Numbered from the stretch's first letter, positions 8,816-17,914 are shown. The stretch is 64,000 nt of DNA from Hymenobacter monticola (GCF_022811645.1 NZ_CP094534.1:3410001-3474000); one strand, 5' to 3'. The notes: generated by a model not told the origin, from the sequence alone. A program made the numbers and translations.

Positions 8816-9550
8816 ATGACGCAGCCAGCCATTTTCAATTGGAGCGGGGGCAAAGACTCGGCCCTGGCGCTCTACAAGGTGCAGCAAAGCGGCCAATACC
8901 GCATCCAGACGCTGCTTACCACCGTGAGCGAGCCCTACCAGCGCATCTCCATGCACGGCGTGCGCACCACGCTGCTCGACCGGCAGACGGCCAGCCTCGG
9001 CCTGCCCTGCCGCCAGCTCTTCCTGCCCGAAACGCCCAGCATGGACGCCTACGAGCGCCTGATGGCCAGCACGATGGACGAGCTGCGCCGCGCGGGCGCC
9101 GCGACTGCCATCTTCGGCGATATATTTCTGGAAGACCTGCGGCGCTACCGCGAGGAAAAGCTGGCTGCGGCCGGCTGGGAGGCCATTTTTCCGCTCTGGG
9201 GCGTGCCCACGTCCGAGTTGATGCGTGAGTTTCTGTCCCTGGGCTTCAAAACCATTACCACCTGCGTCAACGACCGATACCTCGACCAAAGCTTCGTGGG
9301 CTGCGTCATCGACGAGCAGTTTCTGCGCGACCTGCCGCCGAATGTGGACCCCTGCGGCGAAAACGGCGAGTTTCACACCTTCGTCTTCGACGGGCCTAAT
9401 TTCCGCGAGCCCGTGGCCTTCGAGAAAGGCGAAATCGTGCACCGCCGCTACACGCCCGCACCCAAGAATAACGACGCGGACTACGAATGCGGTGCCGACG
9501 CCGACCCGAGCCCATTTGATAATGGGTTCTGGTACTGTAACTTGGTGTAG
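8816..9550 (+). CDS. Dph6-related PP-loop ATP pyrophosphatase
   Basis: A 244-aa cytoplasmic protein of the Dph6/MJ0570 group. The ATP pyrophosphatase P-loop SGGKDSA sits at the N-terminus, and the family's PLWG and CGENGEFHTFVFDGP motifs follow. In archaea and eukaryotes relatives amidate diphthine on EF2; bacteria lack diphthamide, so the substrate here is unknown, although an adenylating amidation is likely. I chose the ATG at 8816 rather than a TTG three codons upstream. The TAG stop is formed by the first bases of a palindromic repeat, and the MutS-like gene converges from the other side. Confidence 0.85.
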   Translation: MTQPAIFNWSGGKDSALALYKVQQSGQYRIQTLLTTVSEPYQRISMHGVRTTLLDRQTASLGLPCRQLFLPETPSMDAYERLMASTMDELRRAGAATAIFGDIFLEDLRRYREEKLAAAGWEAIFPLWGVPTSELMREFLSLGFKTITTCVNDRYLDQSFVGCVIDEQFLRDLPPNVDPCGENGEFHTFVFDGPNFREPVAFEKGEIVHRRYTPAPKNNDADYECGADADPSPFDNGFWYCNLV

Positions 9551-9645
9551 AGACGCATAGTTGCGTCTCATCGGCCGCGCCGTTCGGGCGCCATGCATGG
9601 GCGGGCGCTATCGTTCAACGACGAGGCGCAATGATGCGTCTTTAC
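9547..9645. repeat. Inverted repeat between convergent genes, supplying both stops
   Basis: Arms GTAGAGACGCATAGTTGCGT (from 9547) and GCAATGATGCGTCTTTAC (to 9645) form an imperfect hairpin with a 53-bp loop. The left arm holds the TAG stop of the Dph6-like gene and the right arm the TAA stop of the MutS-like gene. Confidence 0.8.
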
Positions 9646-11228
9646 TGCGTAGCCGCGTCCAGTGTGCGGCTCAAATCCATGGCATTCTGCACAATTTTCT
9701 CCGGGAAGCCCGCCCGGGCCAGCAGGCGGATGGCGTTGCGGGTGCGCAGCGGGCCAGGCTTGAGCAGGTAGTCAAAGTGCCAGCTGGTTTCGGTCACGGT
9801 TTCGGAGAAGTGGTATTCCGTAAACGCGGGCGCCAGCAGTTGGCCCAGCCCGCCGTCGTGGGTGGAAGCTATTACCAGGCTGCGCGGCTGCAAATACGCC
9901 AGCACGGCCTGCGTGGCAGCAATGCGCTCCACGGTGTTGGTGCCCTTAAACAGTTCATCCAGAATGAACAGGTAGCCGCCTGCCCCCGCATCGGCAGCTT
10001 GCACGAAGCCGAGAATGGTTTCGGCTTCGGCGAAGTAGTAGCTCTTGCCCTCGGTCAGGCTGTCAGCGAGGTTGATGCTCGACACCACCCGCCGAAAGGG
10101 CGCGGCGTAGGCCGTGGCCGGGCAGGTGGCAATGGTTTGGGCCAGTAGCGTGTTCAGGCCGATGGCGCGCATGAACGTGGTTTTGCCCGACATGTTGGAG
10201 CCCGTGAGCAGCACGCTGGCCTCGGCCACGGCCAAATCATTCGGCACGCAGCCGGGCACCAGCGGGTTGTAAGCGCCCGTCAGGCGCAGGCCTGTGGCTA
10301 GGTCGAACTGCGGCGTGCAGTGTGAATGACGCATCCGGAACCCCGCCACCGCCACTGCGCAATCCACATAGCCTACGGCGTCATACACTGCCCGAATGGC
10401 CCCAAAGTGCTGCTCTACCTGGCGCCGGCAGCTGCGGTACACGATGAAATCGAGGAGCAGCATCATTTTGAGGTATTCCAAAACCAGCCACGGCAGCACT
10501 GCCAGGTCCGATTGCATCAGGTCATCAGCCTGTAGAAAGGCCACCTTGCTCACAATGGAACCCAGCCGGGCCAGCGGCTCGGCCAGGCCGCGCAGCGCCG
10601 CCAGCGGCAGTTGCAGCCGGGCCACGCCGCTCCCGGCGCGGTAGAGGCTGCCGAGCTGTCGCATGGGCCGCATGCCTCCCCTGATGCGCTTCCGGTACCA
10701 GAAATGCAGTACGGAATGCAGCACAATTAAGGCCCCCGAAAGCAGCCACAGGGCTGGCTGCCAGAAACCTCCCGCCACCGTGGCCAGCAGCAGGAGCACC
10801 AGCGCGGGCGCGGCGGCCGTCCAGGGCAGGGACGGTAGGGCATCGCCGGTCAGGATGTCGGGCAGGTAATAGGCATCGGTGGAGGTGAGGCGGCGCAGGG
10901 CCAGCAGCGCCCGGCCGCGCGGAGCGGGGTCGGCCATCAGGCGGGCGGCCTGGTCGAAGTCCTGCAAGGCGGCTTCGTCATTTAAGGGGCTGCGCAGGCG
11001 GTGGTAGAGGCACTGCTCGCCCACGCGGCTCACCGTGTTGTCGAGTTGGGCAAACAGGTCGTCGCCGTTGAGGTCGGTCCAGGTCTGGTCGTCGAGGCGG
11101 TGATAGGCGGGCTCCGTTTGCACGGCGGTGTGGTAGCGGGCCACGAGCGGAAACAGGTGCGAGCGGGGCGCGGGCGTGCGCCACGCGGCTTCGAGAGCAG
11201 CCAGCTGGCTGGCGGTGGAGGTCCACAT
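9642..11228 (-). CDS. Membrane-anchored MutS-like ATPase
   Basis: A 528-aa protein with the C-terminal ABC-type ATPase domain of MutS: Walker A GSNMSGKTT (343-351), the region ADSLTEGKSYYFAEAE and Walker B LFILDELFKGTN. The N-terminal mismatch-recognition domain is missing. Instead there are two membrane helices at about residues 140-175 (ALVLLLLATVAGGFW and LWLLSGALIVLHSVLHFW). This architecture occurs widely in Bacteroidota, but the role is not known; classical mismatch repair is unlikely. I chose ATG 11228 rather than GTG 11264, because GTG would lie at the transcription start predicted from the TACTTTTG box. Confidence 0.85.
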   Translation of the reverse strand: MWTSTASQLAALEAAWRTPAPRSHLFPLVARYHTAVQTEPAYHRLDDQTWTDLNGDDLFAQLDNTVSRVGEQCLYHRLRSPLNDEAALQDFDQAARLMADPAPRGRALLALRRLTSTDAYYLPDILTGDALPSLPWTAAAPALVLLLLATVAGGFWQPALWLLSGALIVLHSVLHFWYRKRIRGGMRPMRQLGSLYRAGSGVARLQLPLAALRGLAEPLARLGSIVSKVAFLQADDLMQSDLAVLPWLVLEYLKMMLLLDFIVYRSCRRQVEQHFGAIRAVYDAVGYVDCAVAVAGFRMRHSHCTPQFDLATGLRLTGAYNPLVPGCVPNDLAVAEASVLLTGSNMSGKTTFMRAIGLNTLLAQTIATCPATAYAAPFRRVVSSINLADSLTEGKSYYFAEAETILGFVQAADAGAGGYLFILDELFKGTNTVERIAATQAVLAYLQPRSLVIASTHDGGLGQLLAPAFTEYHFSETVTETSWHFDYLLKPGPLRTRNAIRLLARAGFPEKIVQNAMDLSRTLDAATQ

Positions 11229-11271
11229 GGGAGCGGGGGAGGGGCCGCGCCCATAAGTGGGCACGGCCGGG

Positions 11272-11279
11272 CAAAAGTA
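11272..11279 (-). promoter_or_regulatory. Promoter -7 box of the MutS-like gene
   Basis: TACTTTTG on the minus strand, a perfect TAnnTTTG match, 43 bp from the ATG at 11228. It argues against the upstream GTG start. Confidence 0.6.
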
Positions 11280-11371
11280 CGGGCCGCCGCGCGGCGCACG
11301 GGTTGGGTTACTTTTTCATTTCTGCCGTATTGGACAGCGGCGCCTTTGATTTAGAAGCGCTTCAACAAGGC

Positions 11372-11474
11372 GGCAATCGGTCCGACGCCGTAGGCGTCCG
11401 ACCGATTGCCGCTGGCACGAGCCCTAAACGGGCCCTCATGCCCAACCGGTCTGACGCCTATGGCGTCGGACCGG
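11372..11474. repeat. GGTC-GACGCC inverted repeat element, copy 1
   Basis: Two hairpins, 11372-11410 and 11446-11474, each with a CGACGCC/GGCGTC core, flank a conserved centre. The whole element recurs at 29696-29791 in the opposite orientation, with the centre (GGCATGAGG, then GGCAATCGG) preserved. Confidence 0.85.
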
Positions 11475-11534
11475 CTACTGGCCTATTTCCTAAGCAAATT
11501 CTTCATTGTCTTCCATAGCTTCCTAGCCCCTTCC

Positions 11535-12224
11535 ATGCCCTTCTTCATTCGCAAAGCCCTGAAAGTAGCCGCCTACACCGCCGTTGGTTTGGGTGGCGTG
11601 GTGGCCGTTTACCTGGGGTCGGCCTTCGTGCTTTCGCGTATTGCCGTGCCCAAAGCCGAGGCCAATGCCTCGCCCGACGTGCCGGTGTTTCTGAAATCCA
11701 ACGGCGTACACACCGACATTGTGGTGCCCGTCAAAACCGCCCAGATGGACTGGAGCAAAATGTTGCCTTACAGCAATATTCCCTCCGGCGACAGCACCCT
11801 GCGCTACATCGCCTTCGGCTGGGGCGACAAGGGCTTCTACCTCGACACGCCTACCTGGGCCGACCTCAAGTTCAGCACGGCCTTCGTGGCGGCGTTTTGG
11901 CTGGGCTCGTCGGCCATGCACACCACCTACCTGCGCAGCCTCACGCCCGGCCCCGACACCGTGCCCCTCACCCTCAGCCACGCCGAATACGCCCGCCTCA
12001 TCCGCTACATCCAGACCAGTTTCGACTACGACGCCGCTGGTCGCCCCCAGCACATCAAAGGCCACAGCTACGGCCCGGACGATGCTTTTTACGAAGCCCA
12101 CCGCGTCTACAGCTTCCTCTACACCTGCAACACCTGGACCAACAACGCCCTCAAAGCCAGCGGCCAGCGCGCCTGCCTCTGGACACCCGCCGACAAAGGA
12201 ATTTTGTATCAGTACGGCCGGTAG
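11535..12224 (+). CDS. TIGR02117/DUF2459 family protein
   Basis: A 229-aa protein with an N-terminal membrane helix (about residues 8-33, AAYTAVGLGGVVAVYLGSAFV) followed by the DUF2459 domain: SNGVHTDIVVPV, YIAFGWGDKGFYLDTPTWADLK and, near the end, TCNTWTNNALK and LWTPADKGILY. The conserved His, Asp and Cys residues suggest an enzymatic role, but none is established for the family. The domain would face the periplasm. Several upstream in-frame Met codons exist, but they lie in or near the repeat element, and the ATG at 11535 starts directly before the helix. Confidence 0.8.
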   Translation: MPFFIRKALKVAAYTAVGLGGVVAVYLGSAFVLSRIAVPKAEANASPDVPVFLKSNGVHTDIVVPVKTAQMDWSKMLPYSNIPSGDSTLRYIAFGWGDKGFYLDTPTWADLKFSTAFVAAFWLGSSAMHTTYLRSLTPGPDTVPLTLSHAEYARLIRYIQTSFDYDAAGRPQHIKGHSYGPDDAFYEAHRVYSFLYTCNTWTNNALKASGQRACLWTPADKGILYQYGR

Positions 12225-12227
12225 GCG

Positions 12228-12299
12228 TACCCCGAAGCTGTGCGGCGGCTCGGGGGCGACGCCTGTTGCCGGAGGCCGCAGCGCAGCTGCGGGGTACAC
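12228..12299. repeat. TACCCCGAAGC-family inverted repeat, copy 1
   Basis: An imperfect palindrome with ends GTACCCCGAAGCTGTGC and GCGCAGCTGCGGGGTAC. Related copies lie at 20878-20947 and 48681-48763. Confidence 0.75.
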
Positions 12300-12380
12300 C
12301 CGTAAACAAACCGGCCCCGCCGGCTGCAACGCCAACGGGGCCTAACGGGTGGAACCATGGAGCCACAGGCTCGGGCGGGC

Positions 12381-12629
12381 TTAGTTCAGCCACACATCGG
12401 CCACTTGCTCGAAGCGGTGGGCGGCAAAGGCGCCGTAGGGCCGCTCGGCGTAAAAGCCGAGGATGTGCACCTGCGGCTGGCCGGTGCGCGCGTGCGGCAG
12501 CACACGCACGGCGTACACGCGGCCGGCTTCGGGCCAGTCGCCAATGTAGTCGGCCGGGCGCTGCTTGTCGTTCACGCAGCGGGCAAATTGCTGCAACGGC
12601 AGCGGCGTGGGGAGCTTGACGTTTGACAT
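12381..12629 (-). CDS. Small hypothetical protein
   Basis: An 82-aa protein starting MSNVKLPTPLPLQQF. It is soluble, with no membrane segment or signal peptide. A beta-rich middle (GRVYAVRVLPHARTGQPQVHILGFYAERPYG) suggests a compact domain. I do not recognise the family. A TATCTTTG box at 12633-12640 (minus strand) is a perfect TAnnTTTG match, 3 bp before the ATG at 12629, which would make the message leaderless. An in-frame TTG two codons upstream overlaps that box and is less likely. Confidence 0.6.
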   Translation of the reverse strand: MSNVKLPTPLPLQQFARCVNDKQRPADYIGDWPEAGRVYAVRVLPHARTGQPQVHILGFYAERPYGAFAAHRFEQVADVWLN

Positions 12630-12797
12630 GTCCAAAGATACTGATTTTGCAATAAACTAAAAAATTTGGCGAAAAATATTTTAGTCTTTTTTGAAGAAAA
12701 GTAGTCCTATTGCCTCTGATAATACATGATTATGCAGTGAAGCAAGATGATGTACGTGGCCTGCTTATTACTGGATTGGAGCGGTCAATAAAACCAA

Positions 12798-12816
12798 TTA
12801 CTAAATTAATTAGTAA
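12798..12816. promoter_or_regulatory. Candidate operator upstream of umuD
   Basis: Perfect 7-bp inverted repeat TTACTAA-ATTAA-TTAGTAA in an AT-rich stretch about 45 bp before the umuD start. The size and symmetry suit a dimeric repressor. The binding protein is not known. Confidence 0.4.
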
Positions 12817-12840
12817 ATAGCATGTCTTATCCGTTGGGTT

Positions 12841-12856
12841 AGACGGACAAGCGTCT
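12841..12856. promoter_or_regulatory. Palindrome at the umuD start
   Basis: AGACG-GACAAG-CGTCT ends 2 bp before the umuD ATG, so it is placed to block transcription start or translation. Function is inferred from position only. Confidence 0.35.
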
Positions 12857-12858
12857 AT

Positions 12859-13311
12859 ATGCTTACATCGCTGCACGATTTTATTTCGGCCTCCCTGTTT
12901 TCCACTCGGGAGCTGCCCTTGTTTGGTTGCCCGGTGCCGGCGGGCTTCCCCTCGCCCGCCGACGACCACCTTGAGGGGCCGTTCGACCTGAACAGGCTGT
13001 TGTTTCGGCACCCGGCCTCCACATTCCTCGCCCGCGTCAGCGGCGATTCCATGATTGAAGCCGGCATTCACCCCGGCGATTTGGTGGCCGTCGACCGCGC
13101 CCTGCGAGCCGGCCACGGCAGCATCGTGGTGGCCGTGGTGGAGGGGGAGCACACCATCAAGCGCCTGCAATTCCGGGCCGGCCAGCCGTGGCTGGTGGCC
13201 GAAAACGCCCGCTACGCACCCCTGCCGGTGGGCCCCGATGCGGGCCTGGTAGTATGGGGAGTCGTGACGCACGTAATTCATTCGCTGGCGGGAACACCGA
13301 CGGTCAGGTGA
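12859..13311 (+). CDS. umuD: UmuD-like S24 peptidase, DNA polymerase V subunit
   Basis: A 150-aa LexA/UmuD-family protein that cleaves itself during DNA damage to activate translesion polymerase V. The catalytic dyad is visible: Ser64 in SGDSMIEAGI and Lys101 in EHTIKRL. The Ala28-Gly29 pair in PVPAGFPSPA is the expected cleavage site. There is no DNA-binding domain, which separates it from LexA. umuC follows after 100 bp. Two palindromes precede this gene and another lies between the two genes, so damage-responsive repression is likely, although the repressor is not in the window. Confidence 0.93.
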   Translation: MLTSLHDFISASLFSTRELPLFGCPVPAGFPSPADDHLEGPFDLNRLLFRHPASTFLARVSGDSMIEAGIHPGDLVAVDRALRAGHGSIVVAVVEGEHTIKRLQFRAGQPWLVAENARYAPLPVGPDAGLVVWGVVTHVIHSLAGTPTVR

Positions 13312-13366
13312 GAGCCGGTGAGTGCACCGAAAATGGAATATTTATTTTAAAAAATGCCACACCTAT

Positions 13367-13389
13367 CGATGAATAGCGGATATTCATCG
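13367..13389. promoter_or_regulatory. Candidate operator between umuD and umuC
   Basis: Perfect 9-bp inverted repeat CGATGAATA-GCGGA-TATTCATCG, 22 bp before the umuC ATG. An AT-rich stretch just upstream (TATTTATTTTAAAAAATG) could hold a promoter. Confidence 0.45.
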
Positions 13390-13411
13390 GCAGGCCGCGC
13401 CATAAGTTCGG

Positions 13412-14740
13412 ATGTACGCCCTCGTCGACTGCAATAACTTTTACGTGTCCTGCGAGCGGGTTTTTGCGCCGCAGCTGGAAGGCCGGCCCGTGGTGGTGCT
13501 GAGCAACAACGACGGCTGCCTGATTTCGCGCTCGCAGGAGGCCAAAGACCTGGGCCTGAAGATGGGCGAGCCCTACCACTTGGTGCGGCCGCTGTTGGAG
13601 CAGCACCGGGTACAGGTGTTTTCGTCGAACTACGCCCTCTACGGCGACATGAGCCGGCGCGTGGTGCAGGTGCTGAGCGGCCTGGCCGCCGGCGTCGACG
13701 TGTATTCCATCGACGAAGCTTTTCTCGACGTCAGCGGCATGAAGCTGCTGGAGCCCGACTTGCTGGCCTATGGCCAGCGCGTGCACGAGACCTTGAAAAA
13801 ACACACCGGCATCCCCACCTGCGTGGGCATTGCCCCCACCAAAACCCTGGCCAAGCTGGCCAACCGCCTAGCCCCCAAAACCGGCCCCGTTCGCACCGTG
13901 ACGCTCGCCACGGCCGCCGACTGGGAACCGGCGCTGGCCCAGGTGCCGGTGGGTAGCATCTGGGGCGTGGGCCGGCGCTACGCCCGCAAGCTGACGGACA
14001 TGGGCATCGGCACCGGCCTGGAGCTGGCCCGCCTGCCCGAGCACTGGCTGCGCCGCCACCTGGGCGGCGTGGTGGGCCAGCGCCTGTGGCGCGAGCTGCA
14101 CGGCCAGCCCTGCCTGGAATGGAACCCCGCCGAGTGGGACGACGACCAGCTGCAGCCCAACACCGCCAGCCGCCACAGCGTGACGTGCACCCGCTCCTTC
14201 GGCCGCCCCCAGCACCAGGAAGCCGTGCTGGCCGAAGCCGTGGCCACCTTCGCCACCCGCGCGGCCGAGAAGCTGCGCCGCTACGGCCAGGCCGCCCACC
14301 TGGTGACGGTGCTGTTGGGCACCGACCGGTTTGCGCCCACCGCCGGCCCCAAAACCCACACGGCTGTCATCAGCCTGCCCACCAGCACCAACGACACCGG
14401 CATGCTCATCAAAGCAGCCCTGCAAGGCCTGCGGCAACTACGCCGCCCTGGCGTGGCCTACCACCGCGCCGGCGTGCTGTTCACGGGGCTGGAGCCGGAA
14501 GGCCAAGCACAATTGGGCCTGTTTTCGGGCTCGGCGGCCGACCAGCAGCGCAGCCAGCAGCTCATGCAAGCCATGGATGGACTGAATGCGCGTTTTGGCC
14601 GGCAGCTGGTGCGGTCGGCGGCTATGGGCGTGGCCAAAAATGTGGATGGATTGCTGCAAAAGCCCGTTTGGGGCGGCCGTGCGGCGCACCGTTCGCCGCG
14701 CTACACCACCGGCTGGGATGAGCTGTGGCAACTGCGTTAG
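13412..14740 (+). CDS. umuC: UmuC, Y-family DNA polymerase V catalytic subunit
   Basis: A 442-aa error-prone translesion polymerase. The catalytic acidic residues are in place: Asp6 in [14 protein letters not shown] and Asp101-Glu102 in [14 protein letters not shown] helix-hairpin-helix segment ([15 protein letters not shown]) and the little-finger region with C-terminal UmuC extension follow. It works with the UmuD dimer encoded upstream. The 100-bp gap between the genes is larger than in most umuDC operons and carries a palindrome. Length matches the family. Confidence 0.95.
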   Translation: MYALVDCNNFYVSCERVFAPQLEGRPVVVLSNNDGCLISRSQEAKDLGLKMGEPYHLVRPLLEQHRVQVFSSNYALYGDMSRRVVQVLSGLAAGVDVYSIDEAFLDVSGMKLLEPDLLAYGQRVHETLKKHTGIPTCVGIAPTKTLAKLANRLAPKTGPVRTVTLATAADWEPALAQVPVGSIWGVGRRYARKLTDMGIGTGLELARLPEHWLRRHLGGVVGQRLWRELHGQPCLEWNPAEWDDDQLQPNTASRHSVTCTRSFGRPQHQEAVLAEAVATFATRAAEKLRRYGQAAHLVTVLLGTDRFAPTAGPKTHTAVISLPTSTNDTGMLIKAALQGLRQLRRPGVAYHRAGVLFTGLEPEGQAQLGLFSGSAADQQRSQQLMQAMDGLNARFGRQLVRSAAMGVAKNVDGLLQKPVWGGRAAHRSPRYTTGWDELWQLR

Positions 14741-14786
14741 CAGTGGCTTTATCTGAGCCAAACCAATACACATAAATGGCGTGTGC

Positions 14787-14882
14787 CCCGGTCCGACCGC
14801 CCTAGGCGGTCCGACCGGATGAAGAACCGCCGATTTCTTCCTCACAACGACCGGTCGGACCGCCCTAGGCGGTCCGACCGGA
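14787..14882. repeat. GGTCCGACCGCC double palindrome
   Basis: Two copies of GGTCCGACCGCC/GGCGGTCCGACC (about 14789-14818 and 14851-14880), each able to fold on itself and also to pair with the other. Related in design to the elements at 11372 and 29696, but with CCTAGG at the centres. Confidence 0.8.
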
Positions 14883-14902
14883 GCATCCGGGTTTGCTGCG
14901 GA

Positions 14903-14920
14903 GGCTTTTTCGTAAAAGCC
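14903..14920. terminator. Weak hairpin between convergent genes
   Basis: GGCTTTT-TCGT-AAAAGCC lies between umuC and the converging protease gene. The stem is short, and the call is tentative. Confidence 0.35.
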
Positions 14921-14939
14921 AATTAGCCACTTTGGATAC

Positions 14940-17756
14940 CTAGCGCACCACTACGTTCCGCACCAGCAACCCGCTCGCACCTTGCGCCCGCAGCACATAC
15001 AAGCCGGGCGCGAGGCCCGTAAGGTTTAGCTCAATGGCTGTTTCTGCACGGGTTTGTTTGAGCACTGTCTGGCCCAGCGCATTGGTCAGCCACAGCGTTG
15101 CTGGGCCGAACCGGGCCGGTAGTTCCACCCGCAGCTGCCCGACGGCCGGATTGGGGTACACGTTGAAATCGGGCACGGCCGCGGCAGCCCGGGTGGGCAG
15201 GAGAGTGGCGTAGGCCGCCGCCGCGGCATCGGCGCTGGCTTGCAGCTGGGCCAGGGTGGGGGCTACCAGCACGGCGAAGGTGACGGTGGTGGAGTCGCCG
15301 GGCGCGAGCCGGGCCACGCGGGTGCCCACCACCTGCGACACGTCGGCCCCGTTGGGCAGGCCGGCGGTGCGCTGGCCCCGGGCGGTGCCGCCGCTCAGGG
15401 TCAGAAACTTCTCAGCCATTGAAAAGCCGTCGGCCAGGCGCACGGGGCTGCCGGCCGGGGCGCCGTTGTTGATGGAATACACCGTGGGCGCGCCCCCGCG
15501 TAGCAGCCGGAAGCCGGCGTAGGCAGTGGGCAGGGGCTGCGGAGCCGTTTGGCCCACAGCATAGGCGTAGCCTAAGGCGCGGGTGCTGTCCCAGGTGGCC
15601 ACGTTGCGGGCGGCGCCGTCGCCGTTGGGCAGGTCCCAATCGGTGAAAATGCCGGCGTAGAGCGGCTTGAGGGTGTCGGCGGTGAGGTTACGGAGCGAGT
15701 ACTCCAGCAGTACGAAGTCGCGCCGGCTGGCAGTGGACCAGGCGTAGGCCCGCTGGCGCACGCGCACGCCCACGCTGCGCACCCGGCTGCCGGCTGCCGG
15801 CACGGTGTCTTGGAACACGACGCGGGCCTCCTGCGACGCGCGGGGACCGGGCTGCTGGCGGGTGGCCTGCGCCAGGCTGAAAAACGACTGGCGCGACTGC
15901 CCGCCGCTGGTGCGCAGCCGGTCCGACACGCGGGTGGCACTGGTGGCCAGCAGCAAGCCGCCTTCGCTCAGAATACTGCTGCTGCCCCGGTACGTGAGGC
16001 CCGCCCCGATGGTACCGGCCAGGTTGTCATAGGCCAGGTTGCCGCGGCTGGTCAGGGTCAGGGCCAGGTCGTTGGCGTCGAGCACCACATAGTCAGGGTT
16101 CAGGGTCAGGTCCACAAATTGGTCGAGCTGGAAGCCGCCGGCGGCCGTGAGGCGGTAGCGCAGCGTGGCCGTGGTATTGAGCGGAATGCCGCTGGCCACT
16201 ACTGCTAGCCGGAAGGGCACGGCCGCATTGCTGGCCCTGCCCAGCGTGGCCAGGCTGCCCGCCGCGAAGCTGCCCTGGCGCACCGTGACGTAGGGCGACA
16301 GCGAGGTGAGCGTGACCGTGAGGCTCGCCACCGGCTGCAGCAGGTTTTGCACCTCAGCCGTCAGCCGGATGGTATCGCCGGGAAGGTAAACCGCCCGCTG
16401 CGGTGCGAACGTGCTGCTCACCACCCGCGCTTCCTGCAGGTTGCTGCGGCTCAGGGCCTTCAGCACGTTGAGGCGGCCCGTGCCCAGGCGGCCCACCCAG
16501 GGCGCGTTCGCGGGCAGGTTGTCGATGTTGTCGGTGGTTTGGCGCAGCTGGGCGGCCACTTGGTCGGCGTTGTACTGCGGAAACACGCGCCGCACCAGTG
16601 CCGCCGCGGCCGCCACCAGCGGTGCGGCAAACGAGGTGCCGCCCACGGCAATGTAGTCGTTGTCCTGCACGCCGTAAGTAGTCAGCACGCTGATGCCCGG
16701 CGCCACCAGGTCGACGCGGCGGCTGAACGTGCCGTTGGGGCTTTTCTGGTCGGTGCTCTGCACGCCCGACACCGACAGCACGTGGTCGTAGGAGGCCGGG
16801 TAGAACAGCAGGTCGGCGTTGGTGTTGCCAGCGGCGGCCACCAGCACGGCGTTGCGGTTCACGGCGGCGTAGGTGACGACGTCCTGCTCGAAGCGCGAAT
16901 AGCCGCCCACGGCCCCCCAACTCATGTTGATGACCTGGCAGCCGTGGTCGGCCGCGTACACAATGGCCTCGTAGCCGGCAAACACGCCGGTGGGCGTGTT
17001 GGGGTAAATAGACAGCGGCAGAAAGCGGCAGCGGTTGCCCAGCCCCGCAATGCCCAGGCCATTATCGGCGCGGGCGGCCGTCACGCCTGCCACCAGTGTG
17101 CCGTGCACAATGGTGGGGTCGTAGCCGGCGTTGTTGTCGTTGTTGGCCAGGTCCCAGCCGGTGAAGTTGTCGATGTAGCCGTCGTTGTCGTCGTCGAGGC
17201 CGTTGATGGGGTCGGCGTAGTTGTGCTTCACCTGCTGGCGCAGCTCCTCGTGGGTGAGGCGCACGCCGCCGTCGGTGATGCCGATGACGAGGCTGCTGTC
17301 GCCGCGGGTGATGTCCCAGGCGCGGTAGGCCTTAATCTGCTTCAGGTAAAACTGGCTGGTGGCGATGTCGGTCAGCGTCGAGTCAGCCATGGGGTCGTTG
17401 GGCTGGTAGAGCGGCTCGCGGATGTAGAGCGGCTCCACGTACTCCACGGCGCCGGTGGCCAGCAGCGCGGCGCGGGCCCAGTCCAGCGTCACGGTGGCCG
17501 GCAGTTGCATCTGGTAGATGTTGCGCAGCTCCACGCCGCCCGGCCGCTCCGGGCTGGGCGGCAGCGCCCGCGGAAACTTCTGCTGCATGGCGCCCGCGCC
17601 CAGTGAGCGCAGCACCGCGTCGAGCGCAGCCGGCGCCTTGCCCGCCCGCAGCTTCAGCACCAGCCGGCCGGGAATGGTGGGCGGGGCAGCGGCCGCGCGC
17701 GGCGCAGCCAGTCCAACAAAAAACAGGAAAAAGCAGATACGTAATAGGTTTTGCAT
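14940..17756 (-). CDS. Secreted subtilisin-like (S8) serine peptidase with T9SS sorting domain
   Basis: A 938-aa exported protease. Order: signal peptide (to about residue 24), an inhibitor-like prodomain, then the S8 catalytic domain with Asp162 (GITDGGV), His218 (HGTLVAGV), oxyanion Asn311 (AAGNTN) and Ser375 (GGTSFAAP). An acidic DDDNDGYIDN loop (188-197) could bind calcium. Long beta-rich domains follow, ending in a type A T9SS sorting domain (VYPNP, then GLAPGLYVLRA). It should cross the outer membrane through T9SS and act outside the cell. ATG 17756 directly precedes the signal peptide; the upstream extension is rejected. Confidence 0.92.
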   Translation of the reverse strand: MQNLLRICFFLFFVGLAAPRAAAAPPTIPGRLVLKLRAGKAPAALDAVLRSLGAGAMQQKFPRALPPSPERPGGVELRNIYQMQLPATVTLDWARAALLATGAVEYVEPLYIREPLYQPNDPMADSTLTDIATSQFYLKQIKAYRAWDITRGDSSLVIGITDGGVRLTHEELRQQVKHNYADPINGLDDDNDGYIDNFTGWDLANNDNNAGYDPTIVHGTLVAGVTAARADNGLGIAGLGNRCRFLPLSIYPNTPTGVFAGYEAIVYAADHGCQVINMSWGAVGGYSRFEQDVVTYAAVNRNAVLVAAAGNTNADLLFYPASYDHVLSVSGVQSTDQKSPNGTFSRRVDLVAPGISVLTTYGVQDNDYIAVGGTSFAAPLVAAAAALVRRVFPQYNADQVAAQLRQTTDNIDNLPANAPWVGRLGTGRLNVLKALSRSNLQEARVVSSTFAPQRAVYLPGDTIRLTAEVQNLLQPVASLTVTLTSLSPYVTVRQGSFAAGSLATLGRASNAAVPFRLAVVASGIPLNTTATLRYRLTAAGGFQLDQFVDLTLNPDYVVLDANDLALTLTSRGNLAYDNLAGTIGAGLTYRGSSSILSEGGLLLATSATRVSDRLRTSGGQSRQSFFSLAQATRQQPGPRASQEARVVFQDTVPAAGSRVRSVGVRVRQRAYAWSTASRRDFVLLEYSLRNLTADTLKPLYAGIFTDWDLPNGDGAARNVATWDSTRALGYAYAVGQTAPQPLPTAYAGFRLLRGGAPTVYSINNGAPAGSPVRLADGFSMAEKFLTLSGGTARGQRTAGLPNGADVSQVVGTRVARLAPGDSTTVTFAVLVAPTLAQLQASADAAAAAYATLLPTRAAAAVPDFNVYPNPAVGQLRVELPARFGPATLWLTNALGQTVLKQTRAETAIELNLTGLAPGLYVLRAQGASGLLVRNVVVR

Positions 17757-17852
17757 CAGGCAGAAGGGCGGCGAAATGGGTGGGAAGTTAGAAAAGCTTC
17801 TACGTAACTGCAACGGGTTCGGCTTGCCGGTGGCCCGGGAATATTTGGCGCC

Positions 17853-17892
17853 AAAAACGTGCGGCCCCGGCTTCGTCAGAAACCGGGGCCGC
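17853..17892 (-). terminator. Terminator downstream of the 88-aa gene
   Basis: Perfect 10-bp stem GCGGCCCCGG/CCGGGGCCGC. On the minus strand it is followed by ACGTTTTTGG, so it suits the gene ending at 17915. Confidence 0.75.
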
Positions 17893-17914
17893 GTTGTGGT
17901 GTGCCTTGGCTTGC

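Noticed and set aside
12730..13281. Open frame opposite to umuD
   Set aside because: umuD has catalytic Ser and Lys in family context; the opposite frame has no recognisable pattern.
16347..17606. Long open frame opposite to the subtilase
   Set aside because: Shadow of the protease gene with Val/His/Gly-rich translation and no motif.
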